This document shows positions 38,118 through 49,800 of a DNA stretch of 64,000 nt, piece after piece; positions within the stretch are counted from its first letter, which is position 1, and each line of letters opens with the position of its first letter. The translations under genes were made by a program, and so were the position numbers. This DNA is from Thalassia testudinum (lineage: Eukaryota > Streptophyta > Magnoliopsida > Alismatales > Hydrocharitaceae): the NCBI GenBank assembly GCA_037157565.1, contig JAZHRO010000063.1:94736001-94800000 (forward strand), written 5' to 3'. The notes beneath the pieces are model-generated. The model ran no database searches and was not told the DNA's origin. It saw only the letters and a list, made by a program, of their open reading frames with translations.

Positions 38118-38170
38118 ATTCTGGGCGAGATCTAAAGGGATCAACACCCTTTCTCCTTTCAAAGAAAAAA
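38118..38170 (+). mobile_element. Micro-LINE: 53-bp LINE 3' stub
   Basis: It ends in an A-rich tail (38161-38170) and is flanked by an exact 15-bp repeat, aaggttgcaaaactc (38103-38117 and 38171-38185). Its body (TGGGCGAGATCTAAAGGGAT, CACCCTTT) resembles the LINE-3 3' end (TGGGTGGTATCCGAAGGATT, CACCCTTT). Confidence 0.8.
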
Positions 38171-38334
38171 AAGGTTGCAAAACTCGATATTCATCGAGGA
38201 GTATATGGTAGGTGGTATGAGATTATTAGGTAAAGTATTTTTTTAATATTTAAATGTTTTAATATATATGTATTTCATAAAATATATTGATAAGATGTAT
38301 TACTTACCCAATTCAATTCTACGCCAAATAAAAC

Positions 38335-41300
38335 TGTTGAAACAAATGAATTACATTACTTGCAAAAGAAAACCCTAACCCTCTTGTATATAAAAGAAGA
38401 TCAGGCTAATTACATAAGTACCCTCTGAAGATAAATAAAACTACCAACACCCTTACAACTCAACACTCCCTCTCAAGTTGGTACGTATATGTCAACGAGC
38501 CCCAACTTGCTGCTCAAGAAATTATGACGCTTCTCAAGGACCCTGGTAAAAATGTTAGCAACCCGTAGCTCAAAAGAAATATAAGGGAAACTTATCTTGC
38601 CCTACAAGACAGCATCTCGTATGAAATGATAATCAACCTCTATATGCTTCATCCTCTCATGAAAAATAGGATTAGAGGCAATATACGCTGTTGATTTATT
38701 ATCGCAATAGTGTCACTAGGGTATGAAGTACCACCCCTAAATCCTACAAGAAACCAATCATCCACATGATCTCACATGCAGCCTGTACCATATACTCAAC
38801 CTTTGCACTGGAGCGAGCAACAACACTCTATTTCTTGATCCACCATGAAACCAAATTTCTCCCCAAATTGACAGCATAGTCTGATGTTGACCTCATGTCC
38901 TCTACTGATCCTGCATAATCTGCATCAGAGTAAGCCACAAGATCTAAAGTGCCACTTACACTATAATACAGACCTCATCCTGAGGTGCCTTTCAAGTATC
39001 TCAAAATGAGGCACACATCATGCCAATGACTATACCTGGGACTCTGCATAAAATAACTAACACGACTGACTGCAAAGCTAATGTCTGGACATGTGATAAT
39101 CAAATATAACAAACGATCAGCAGTACTACAGTACCAAATAGCATCCTCAAACAAGGGATCTATCTCATATGAATTGTGACTAGTAGGTGTCTCTACTGGT
39201 ATACCTAATGATTTGAACCTAAGAAGTCCAACCTCATCTAGAATCTATAAAGTATACTATCTCTAAGATAAGGCTAAACCTCCCTCCCAATGAATAGCCT
39301 CTATCCCTAGAAAGTAGTAAAAATCACCTAAATCTTTGGTAACAAAAGTGGATTGAAGAAAGGCTTTTGTCTCAGCATCCCATCGATACCATCACCTGTC
39401 AAGATCATGTCATCAATATACACTGCCAAAATAACCACTCCATATCTCATCATGCTCAATCCGACTAATAAATATAGAATGACCAGTAGTAGACCTCTGA
39501 AATGCCAATTTCTTGATCTCAAGATTGAGCCTCTCAAATCAAGCTAGTGGACTCTGATTCAAGCCATAAATGGCTTTCTAAGCGGCAAACAAGCTCCCCC
39601 TGACTGTCATAACCTGGTGGTTGTCTCATACATACCTCTTCAGCCAAATTACCATATAAAAAGGCATTTTTTATATCAAGTTGATGCAGTGACCACTCTC
39701 TGATAATTGCAAGAGACAAGATAATCTTGATGGATGTAATGCGTGTAACATGAGAGGTCTCAAGGTAAATCACCCCATAAGTCTGGGTGAACCCCTTAAC
39801 AACAAGTCTGACTTTATATCTCTCCACAGTCTTGTTAAACCTGTACTTGATGATATACACCCATCTGCAACCAACAACATCTGCACTCTTAAGACATGAA
39901 ACAAGATCCCATGTTCCCCTAGTCTGAAGAACCTACATCTCCTCATCCATGACCGCCTTCCATTTCGAATCATGGAGTGCCTACACAAAATCTCTGGGAA
40001 CAACTATTGTGATAATAGCAGACACAAATTGTCTGGCCTCCCCCTAAAGATGAGAAACTATAATGTAATGAGAAATAGGACGAAGAGTGGTGTCAGATCT
40101 CCTCTGCATAGTCTCCACCCTATCTGACTCATCTCTGTCAGAAGAAGTAACAAGATGAGAAGGCTCCTCACAAAAAAAGTCTTGTAACTGTGATCTCTTG
40201 TGATATCTCTGTGTCTCCTCTATGGCAGCCTTTATGGATGATCCTTCTTCTGAGAAGTAGGGAATCTTCTCAAAGAAGGTCACATTAGCAATAACAAGAT
40301 ATCTCTTACGAGCTGGATCATAATACTATAGCCTTTCTGGATCCTGGAGTAACCAAGAAAGACATTTGTGGCACAAGGGGCAAATTTATCCTAGATACCA
40401 TAGTTCTAAACAAAACATACACATCTAGACACTCGCAGTAGCACAGGGAAAACTCTACTACAATCAGTATATACAATCTGATATGGAATCTAACCCTAAA
40501 GCACAGAAGATGATTGTCAGTTAATTAAATATATTGCTGATAGTATGGCATCACTCCAAAAGTGCCTAAGAACCCATATGAGACATCAAGGTCCTGGCAA
40601 TATCAAGCAAATGTCACAACTTGTGCTCTGCAACCACATTCTGCTGGGAAGTATAAGCACAAGTCTAATGAATGATCCCCTTGGCCCGAAAAGCCTCCTA
40701 CAAATCACCATGCAGAAATTCTAACGCATTGTCTTTGCAACAAACCTGAACAGTAGTACCATACTGTGTCTGCACCTCAGACAAAAAATGCTGGACAATA
40801 GTGGGAATCTCACTACGAGCCTTCATCAGAAATACCCATGTAAGTCCACTACTGTCATCAACCATAACTGCAAAATACAAGTGTCTGCCAATAGAGGCAA
40901 CTCTGGATGATCCCCAAACATCACAATGTACTAGGGAAAAAGGAGTTGAACTCACACCAATACCTCTCCCAGGATAGCTACTCCCATGATGCTTCCCCAG
41001 TTGGCAATCTTCCCAATCCAAGGCCAAAGAGTGGTAACTCTAGATACATTTAGCGCATCTTCCTCATAGAAGAACGGACAAGTCTCCGATGCCAAAGCAA
41101 AGGGTCACGAGAGATAGACACCATCCCAGCAAACAACATGGGTGTGTCTAAATAGTACAGGCCATCTCTCTATGCCACTGTTAACGATTTCCCCCGTGTT
41201 TCGATCTTGAAAATAACAATACGTCTTATCAAAAATAACAAGGCATCCAAGATCTCTGCAAATTCTACTCACTGACAAAAGATTCATAGAAAATTCAAGG

Positions 41301-42221
41301 GCGTAGTATACCTCCTCTATCTTCATCCTGGGCATAGCATCTACACACCCAACTGCAATCACAAGACATCTTTCCATTAGCCACCCACACTTCTCGCAAT
41401 CCCCGTGGGATCACAGAATTCTTCAAACAATCTCGATCTCCAATGAGATATATAGAAGCTCTAGAATATATCACCTATGCACTTCTGTATCCCCTTCTCT
41501 TCTTCTCAACCTCTTGGACTCCAAATGCAAGTCCTATATCTGAGTTTGATTTTTCTAACGTATCAAACTCATTTTCTTGACATGAGAGAAGACTCATCAT
41601 ACTTGAAAAAGATATCTTATTCATTGGCGGTGAGAGAAAACTCATCACCACATATGCAATGTGTAAGAAAGGCTCAAACACACACAAGATGGCATATGTC
41701 CAGACTAATCTTGACCCCCATGGGTTGCACCACCACCCAGCAATGGCGACACACCCATTGGATGGAGGGTAACCTCCGACCACACCGGCAGCAGGGGCGG
41801 CAAAGGGGTCAGCGACTTCCAGGGCTGCTGCAGCACTAGCGAGGTCTCTTGCAACGAGAGTAGGGCTGTCAAATCAATGTTGGATCGGCAGCGACATAAA
41901 GACCAACGGCGAATCGACATAGGGCTAACCGACGATGGCTTTGTCGATCTTCTGCAGACCAGTGGCAGTGATGGGGAAGAGATTTTCATGATCTCCAATG
42001 GGATCACCTCCACTTGGGTGATCCGATCATAGTTTGGTAGATTTTTTATGGAATATCGGAGCCCCGACCTAGGACCGCTACTTTGATACCATGTTGAAAC
42101 AAATGAATTGCATTACTTGCAAAAGAAAACCCTAACCCTCTTTTATATAAAAGAAGACCAGACTAATTACATAAATACCCCGAAAGATAAAGAAAATTCC
42201 CAATACGCCTACAACTCAACA
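38335..42221 (-). mobile_element. Copia-4: degenerate Ty1/copia without recognisable gag
   Basis: LTRs at 38335-38465 and 42092-42221 (about 130 bp) both run TGTTGAAACAAATGAATT...TTACAACTCAACA, with minor differences. The primer-binding site next to the right LTR is TGGTATCAAAGTAGCGG (minus strand, opposite 42075-42091). The polypurine tract abuts the left LTR. Flanks aaaac and atacc do not match, so no target duplication is seen. Confidence 0.87.
38480..41480 (-). pseudogene. Copia-4 pol, degenerate
   Basis: The protease motif is decayed to YSRAS near 41450. GAG-pre-integrase (41105-41377, [20 protein letters not shown]) and integrase (40698-41027, [31 protein letters not shown]) follow. 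RT is at 39328-40003 with [15 protein letters not shown] and a complete YIDD at 39409-39420. RNase H is at about 38480-38990. Multiple stops occur. Between leader and protease only a short Ser/Glu-rich segment remains (MSLLSCQENEFDTLEKSNSD), with no gag or CCHC knuckle. Confidence 0.85.
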
Positions 42222-42468
42222 ATACCCATCACATAAAAATAACCACTTTGAAGTTCAAAGTAAAGTGAATAAGTTGCAAATCATATGTCCCAAAGGAATA
42301 AACAACCTAAGTTCAAAGTAAGGCATTTAGGTTTCAAACAATGTGCTATAGTCAGCCGACTGCTTGGCCCTGCCGAGTGATAACCCAAGTATAGGTAATC
42401 GGATTGGCTAGGGACCTAAGTAGAATTACTCAACCAAGTAATCGGCTAATTGCTCAAACTTTGCAACC

Positions 42469-43711
42469 ATGAACTTCCGCAACATTCTCATTACAAAGCA
42501 GCTACCATCTCACTAATAATCTTGCATTTTGTGAGCGTACCAAACACGGGAGTTGAGTGCCATTTTACCCAGATGCAAGTATACACAATCTCTTGCAGGT
42601 AATTGTGTAGATATGCCTTACTGTAAATAAGAGCATACCCCTTATATAGATGTTAGTACATTCCTAACAAACTATTTCATTCAGAACAGAAATTACAGCT
42701 ATAAATCTCACCAAAGAACAGATTCATAGACAAGGAACAGATTAATCATACTATAATTAAGAAATAGCAAGTAGCAAATCTATATGATTCACATTTTCTA
42801 CAAGAATACAATTGTCTGGCAACACATCTGAAAATCAATCGGATAAATAAGTTACTCAAAAGAAGCCAAATCCAAACTACGATTCCACTCCCTATCCCCA
42901 AACAAAAACAATGCACAATCAAAAAATTAAGCTACCAATGTTATGTCAAAAACAGTGAGATTATCTATTATTAAGTGGATAACCACTGTTTCCATGTTAT
43001 CATTTTTTTCATTGGAAAAAAGAAAAACGATGAGATTATCTACTATTGGAAATGCTAATATCCTTGGTTACAGATTTAAGCGTAAAATTAAATACTAAGC
43101 CTCTAACTGTAAAAGAAAATGCGAAACTGTAGAAGAAAAATGAAACTTATTGATAACTTCTTTTTGGAAACTTACACATAACTTTTACATTTTTTAAGTA
43201 CTAGTCCGTCTACAATCAATGCAGTGACCTAACCCCCAAGTCATATGCAAACCAAGATGGCATTGCTGTTTCAGCAGGTCAACAGCAGAGATCATCCTTT
43301 TTCGTAGCAAAGAAACTAACAGGATCAACAGCAGCGCCTTCCCTGATGTAGACTTAAATATGGTGTGATTTCCAATTTATTCTTGTAATAAAAGTAGAAT
43401 GGATGGTCACCAAGAAAACAAGTTGGCCCAGCTTTACAAACAAACATGTCTCTAAACAGATGAAGCTGTGGCTTGTACTTCTCTCAACAAAGCATATATA
43501 TTTTTAAGTCCAAGAGATTTTAATTAGTTATTTTCATGGGGAAAGCGCCTTGCCGGTCTATATGTTCCTAACTAAACACTAAGGCAAAGCACTTATATAT
43601 CAACAGATCAAAATAAACTTTGTAGGCCTTTAATTGGATCCAGAGGAACTATCCTAAAGACTTGTGAGCAAAATTCCATTCATCTGCCGGTAAACAGAGC
43701 TTGATGCTTAC
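42469..43711. other. Start of carrier intron 3, nothing else recognised
   Basis: The carrier donor is at 43710-43711 (minus strand). Sequence to the left is AT-rich. No further carrier exon or repeat was recognised. Confidence 0.5.
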
Positions 43712-43858
43712 CTGAGCAGCTAAGCGAGTTCTCACAAGATCCAAGGGATACGTCATGGTCGCAGCCGTCACACCTGCCAAACCACCTCCAAGTAATCTAA
43801 CACACACATCGGCACTTGTGTTTTTGTCTCGATCCAATCCAGGAATCATTTGTAGCAA
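43712..43858 (-). CDS. Carrier gene exon 3 (49 codons)
   Basis: The acceptor ...AATACAG precedes TTGCTACAAATG at 43858. The exon ends in CAG at 43712 before the donor GTAAGC. It encodes [11 protein letters not shown], then GGGLAG, then [12 protein letters not shown], which is the first helix of carrier repeat 2. The intron to exon 2 is only 106 bp. Confidence 0.92.
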
Positions 43859-46800
43859 CTGTATTTACACAATGCAAAATAAACCATCAATGCACATATA
43901 AGAAAACAAATAAAAATCGGATAGATGATTACCCAAGAAATGCAAATTATTACTCCGCCCTTACATTTTTATACCGTTCATAAGCATAAAAGCTGGTGGA
44001 AGAATAAGGAAGACGATGTACAACTGTAACCAGATTTCCCTTCCAGAAGGCCCTAAAGCCCTCTTCATAGACAACACGAGAAGCTTCTCGCCACATGCTA
44101 GCTTTACTCAGTGTTGCAACATCTGTATGCATGCCTTGGACCTACATAGGAATACCACCATTAGCAAATTAGATTGGACTAGCAACACATAGAAACAAAA
44201 GCAAGATCACATCCTCCCAAAACATCTATACAGAGATACCTAGCCTACTACACTGACACATTGAAGCACCAATCAGCCATCCGAAGAATCCAAAAGAAAA
44301 TGGTATCCCAAGTGAAAGGAAACTTTGAAGAATTGTGAACCCTTGGAATATCCCATGTGCAACAGGTGCACACTTAGGAGGAGAGGTGATCCACGCACGT
44401 AGGAGAGAAGATGGTTGGCGTGGAGTTGATAGCGGCATGGAGAGGTGTTCACACGGAGAAAGAGAGGAGTTGTAGAGAAAGAGAACTTTATTCAATCAAC
44501 TTAAGGAAAAATCAAGAGGATTTGGTCTCTATTTAAGGAGATCCAATCCTAATTCCAATCCCAAACTTACGATTTGGATTCTAGTAATCCCAATCCTCTT
44601 TCCTAAAACAAACTAAATCAAATCACCAACTAATCCTAAATTGACTCCACTCCTAATTTGGACTCTAACATCTACGAAAAATAACTTGCCACATGTGGCA
44701 TCGACCAAACTTGGCTTGCAAGCTAAACATATGCACACAGGCATATTCACACCCACACGTAGGCACACCAATAATTGGCATTGCCACATGTCATTTATTC
44801 TAAATTCTCACACTCCCTTCCAAGCCAGACTCCCGAAGGGGATGAGAGACTCATTAGAAACAAAACTTGTGAAGCAATGGTCGAGGAAGTAGTCATGGTC
44901 GATCCTCGAACACATGTTGATGGGCACCTTGTTTCCCAAGGAAAAAACCTCTTAAGAACAAAAATCAAGTGACAAGGCTCCATCAATGAAGAATAGTTCC
45001 TTGATCACTATTCACCATGAGATAATTCTCTTTCTCCTTAGCCTCGACTCCTTCACACGCTTTTGGTACTTTTTCTGTGAGCACGTGAAATTCATCTTGA
45101 CTACCAATGAAGATCTTGTAGTTCAAGGACCCATCAACTTGATGGTAGTACCTTGAACAAGAACTTTGGTCTCCATGGTGATCGGAGTCTCAGCATCCAC
45201 CATGGCTTAACTTCTTATGCCTAGAGTTGAGGCACCTCGATCGTTCCTAGGTCAACTAGTGAGTTTCTAAGTGCCTCTTCTTGAACATCCTTGAGTAGAG
45301 CCACCTCCATCATTCCCAAGTGCATGAGAGATTCACGTCCTCTTCAACTTGAGAAATCGACTGTGTTTGACTTCTTGCTTCACGTGTTCCACGCCAACAA
45401 GAAGTCCACATGCAGTGACTCGATATTAGGGTCGCAGGAGCGCATACTTTGATACCATGTGAATAATTTTGGGCCCTTGGAATATCCCACATGTAAGGTA
45501 AATGCTTAAGATGAGAGGAGATCTACACATGGAGGAGAGAAGATGGTTGGCGTGGAGAGGACTTGGCGTGGCGAAGAATTCTAGAGATAGTGAACTTTAC
45601 TAAATCAACTCAAGGAAAAAATAAGATTTGATATCTATTCAAAAGGATCCAATCCTAATCACAATCCCAACAAACTTAGGATTTGGATTCTAGTAATCCC
45701 AATCCTCTTTCCTAAACCAAACTTAATCAAATCAACTAATCCTAAATTGACTCAACTCCTAATTTGGCCTTAACAACTAATCAAATCTCCACTAAAAATA
45801 TCTTCCCACATGTGCCATCAACCAAACTTGACTTGCAAGCCAAACACTTCATGCCCACACATGGGCACACCACTGACTAGCACGTGACACTAACATGTCT
45901 CATTTATTCTAAATTCTCACATAAACAAAAATAAAAGGCCTCTGCATTAACACACTTAGCTACAGTAGAGCCAAAATGCATAACTGGTCCCAACAGAAGC
46001 TGCTTCCTTGATCAAAAGCGAGGAGAAAAGATATCTATGAGATGAAAAAAATCCTTCGATGGACTCATTTCCAATAGGCACTGTTCAAAATGAACCATAA
46101 AACATTGTTCACCTAAATAATAGGGCTTCTTCACCTTGAATAAGGTAGAGAAGAGGAGTATTTAGAATAGAAAATATTATTACAACTCAATTAATCATGT
46201 ATGTATTGCTTTCCTTTTAAAGAGGAGATGTTAAGTTGTAAGGGGGTGTTGGTATTTTTATTTATCTTGAGAGGATACTTGTGTAATTAACCCAGTCCTC
46301 TTTTTTATAAAAGAGGGCTAAGGCTTTTATTTGCAGTTAATGCAATTACTTTGTTTCAACATGGTATCAGAGCAGCAGTCCTAAGCCGGTACTTCGATAT
46401 CCCACCGAAAATCCACCAAAATATGATCGGATCACCCACGTGTAGGTGATCCAACGGGAGATCGCAAGGAGATCTCCTTCCCATCGCCACCACCGCCGAC
46501 CTACCCCACACCGCTGCTGGCCTACACCACCGCTGCAGCACCTCCACAGTGGTCCATCACGGGTCTACCGCCGACTAGCACCGCCCGTTGCTGCTTCCTC
46601 GCCTCCACGCCGCCGACCTTCAAGGTGCAAGCCCCACTCCTCGCCACTGCAGTGGACTGACCATCTTCGACAGGATAGTCGATTGAGGGTGGGGTTCTCT
46701 GCAAGCAATACTCTCTATTGCATGATATTCCTTCTCTTACGCCTTGTCTTGATGGCGACAAGTCTTCGCTCAATAATGTGAAAGAAAGTTGGTTCAACAA

Positions 46801-49800
46801 TATCAACTTTATGATCAATTGAAGTAGCGTGTGCAATCCAAGAAATTGAGAAGAAGAGAAGAAGATACAAAAGTACATGGATGATAGATTCTGGAGCCTC
46901 AATGCATCTCACTAGAGGCACAGATCGTTTGAAGAATTTTGTAATCCCACAAGGACTGCAAGAAGTGCAGGTAGCCAATGGAAAGATCTCTCCTGTGACT
47001 ACAATTGGATATGTAGATGCTACGCCCAAAATGAAGATGGAGGAGGTATATTACGCCCCTAAATTCCCTATGAATCTCTTCTCAGTCAGCAGGATTTGCA
47101 GAGATCTTGGATGCCATGTTATTTTTTATGAGAAGCATTGTTAGTTCCAAGATCGAAACACAAAGAAAATTGTTGGCAGTGGCATAAAGAGGGATGGTCT
47201 CTATTATTTGGACACGCCCATGTTGTTTACTGGGGCAGTGTCTATCTCTCGTGACCTTTTACTTTGGCACTGGAGACTTGGGCATCCTTCTGTGAAGAAA
47301 ATACGCCAAATGTATCCAAAGTTACTAGATTCCTTGGCTCTAGACTCTGAAGATTGTCAATTGGGGAAGTATTACAGGAGCAGCTATCCTGGGAAAGATA
47401 CTGGTGTGAGTTCAGCTCCATTTTCCTTAGTACATTGTAATATTTGGAGACTATCTAGAATTGTCTCTACTGGTTGAGACAAGTATTTTGCAACTATAGT
47501 GGATGACAATGTTAAACCTACATGGGTGTTTGTGATGAAGGCTAGTAGTAAGATTCCTACTATTGTTCAGCATTTTCTATCTAAGGTGCAAACACAGTAT
47601 GGCACTACCGTTCAAGTCTTTCGCAGTGATAATGCATTAAAATTTATGCATAGTGACTTGCAGGAAGCTTTTCGGGCCAAAAGGATTATTCATTAAACAT
47701 CTTTTGCTCATACTTCCCAACAAAATGGAGTTGCAGAGCGCAAGTTGTGACATTTATTTGATATTGCCAGGACCTTAATGTCTCATACGAAGGTTCCTAA
47801 GCAATTCTGGGGTAATGACATACTCTCAGCAACATATTTGATTAACTGGCAGACATCCTCTGTGCTTCAGGGTCAGATCCCATATCAGATTATACATCCT
47901 GACTATAGTAGGGTGTTTCCTGTGCCACTGCAAGCTTTTAGATGTGTATACTTTGTTCAGAATTATGGTATCCAAGATAAGCTTGCCTCTCGTGCCACGA
48001 AGTGTCTTTCTGGGCCACTCCAAGACCTAAAAAGGCTACAGGTGTTATGATCTAGCTTGTAGGAGATATCTTGTTACTACAGATCTGACATCCTTTAAGA
48101 AGATCCCCTACTTCTCAAAAGAAGGATCATCCTTCCTAAGCACATCAATCCCGACGCCGAGGATGATGATGATAAGCTCCAGCCACAACCCGACCTTTAT
48201 GCACAACGCCCACTCCAAATAGAAGCCCTGCGCACCAGCTTCAACGAGACGTAGGACCCCAACACCAACTCCATCACCGATGGCATCTCCATCCTGATGC
48301 GACGCGACAGTGCTTATTCATATCTAGGCAGCATGCACACAAAAATGAATGAGCTACACGCCGACATTTGCAATCAGCAAATGGGTTAAGGTCCTACACG
48401 CCGCCGCCAGGAACATCCGAAGTAGCACCTCCTCATGGCCCTCATATGACTCTTAGCTATATTAATGTCCGGTTATCTTTCTTCTTTTTTCTTTCCTTGT
48501 TTCTCTAGTTGGCATGTATTAAGGGCCTTTGGAGCCATACTTATGGTTTAGATGCGAACATTACTACCGTTGGTTAAGGCACATACATTTTCCTTAGATG
48601 TTGGACTTTTCATTTTGCTACTTATCTCTTGTAGAACTCTTACTATCTTTCCCACATTGACATGTTTGTACTCATACCTTTGATAGGTGCTTTCTTATAA
48701 ATATGACTCATGCTTGTCCAATTATGCTCTAATTATGTCATCATATTACTTAATTCAACTCCATTAAGTTAGTTTTTATGATATTCAAAAAGTGGGGGGG
48801 GGGGGGGGGGGGATCTTAAGACTCAAAACTAGCTAAAATTTATTTTAGTTTAAAATAGACCCTTAAGTACAAATTTCAGGGGGAGGAAATAAATCCCAAG
48901 AATAGATTTTGAAAATCAGCTAAAAGGAGATAGTTCAACTTCTCCTAATATTTTGATGATTTTACAAAATAAAGTAAAAAAAATAAATACTAGATATACC
49001 ATATTTCTCTGTCATTACTCTATTGTAGGTTTCGCCATCTCAAAGTCAAAGTATCGAAGAATGTAATGTTTTATGTCTAGGTCATAGGTTTTATTGTAAT
49101 TATCTTTTCAGAGTTGTATTTTTTTATTTTATTAAGTCTAGAAAGAGTTGTAAAGAGCCCTCAATGAACATATATATTCTCTAAACTTAGGCTCTAAATA
49201 CTTAAGAAAAATTAGAAACAAAAATCCAACTCAGAAACATCCAACAAACGTCTAAACCACTTCCCAGACATTTAATATCTCATTATAACTCGTCTAACCT
49301 TTTGATCAAATAACCAAACACACTTATCCTCACCTTAAGATTTTAAACACTTAGGCTCCAGACGTTTAAACTTAACTCCAGATGTCCATAAATCAAGTTA
49401 GACATCTAATAAGTCTGTCGGACGACCTTAGAGAGTGATGTTGGTCCGATTATTTCTAGATCTCTTTTTGTCAACTTATATCCAACCGTTGGAATATTTT
49501 ACTCTTCGTTCCAAACGTCTCCAGACGTCTAATAATAGAACGTTACACCTAAAACTACTTTAAGAATACTTGCCAGACGAAATCACGCTTTTTAGATTCG
49601 CAAGAAATCCAAAGCTCGAGATCATCATGACGTTTAGACGTCCAGAACCTATGTCAGACGTCCGGTCAAACGGCTAACCCTTAAACACTAAAACCCTATT
49701 TTGATCTAGTTCAATCCAAGAACTAATCCATACTAGTTCAGATGTCCAATTCTTTAGTCAAACATCTTCAAATGATATTCCAAACGTCTACCTTAGAACC

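Larger units (their letters stand above)
38103..42468. mobile_element. MITE-like element, copy 2, broken by a LINE stub and copia-4
   Basis: The left end AAGGTTGCAAAACTC (38103 and again 38171) and the right end CTTTGCAACC (42459-42468) are inverted repeats. The right half, from about 42226, is similar to copy 1. Copia-4 separates the halves and a 53-bp LINE stub lies in the left terminus. Confidence 0.55.

Noticed and set aside
43250..43330. Possible further carrier exon (REGAAVDPVSFFATKKDD)
   Set aside because: The stretch is open but matches no carrier motif and lacks convincing splice signals.
46446..46781. Arg/His/Pro-rich plus-strand ORF after the copia-6 LTR
   Set aside because: It lies in the element leader; similar leaders occur in copia-4 and -5 with no conserved protein.
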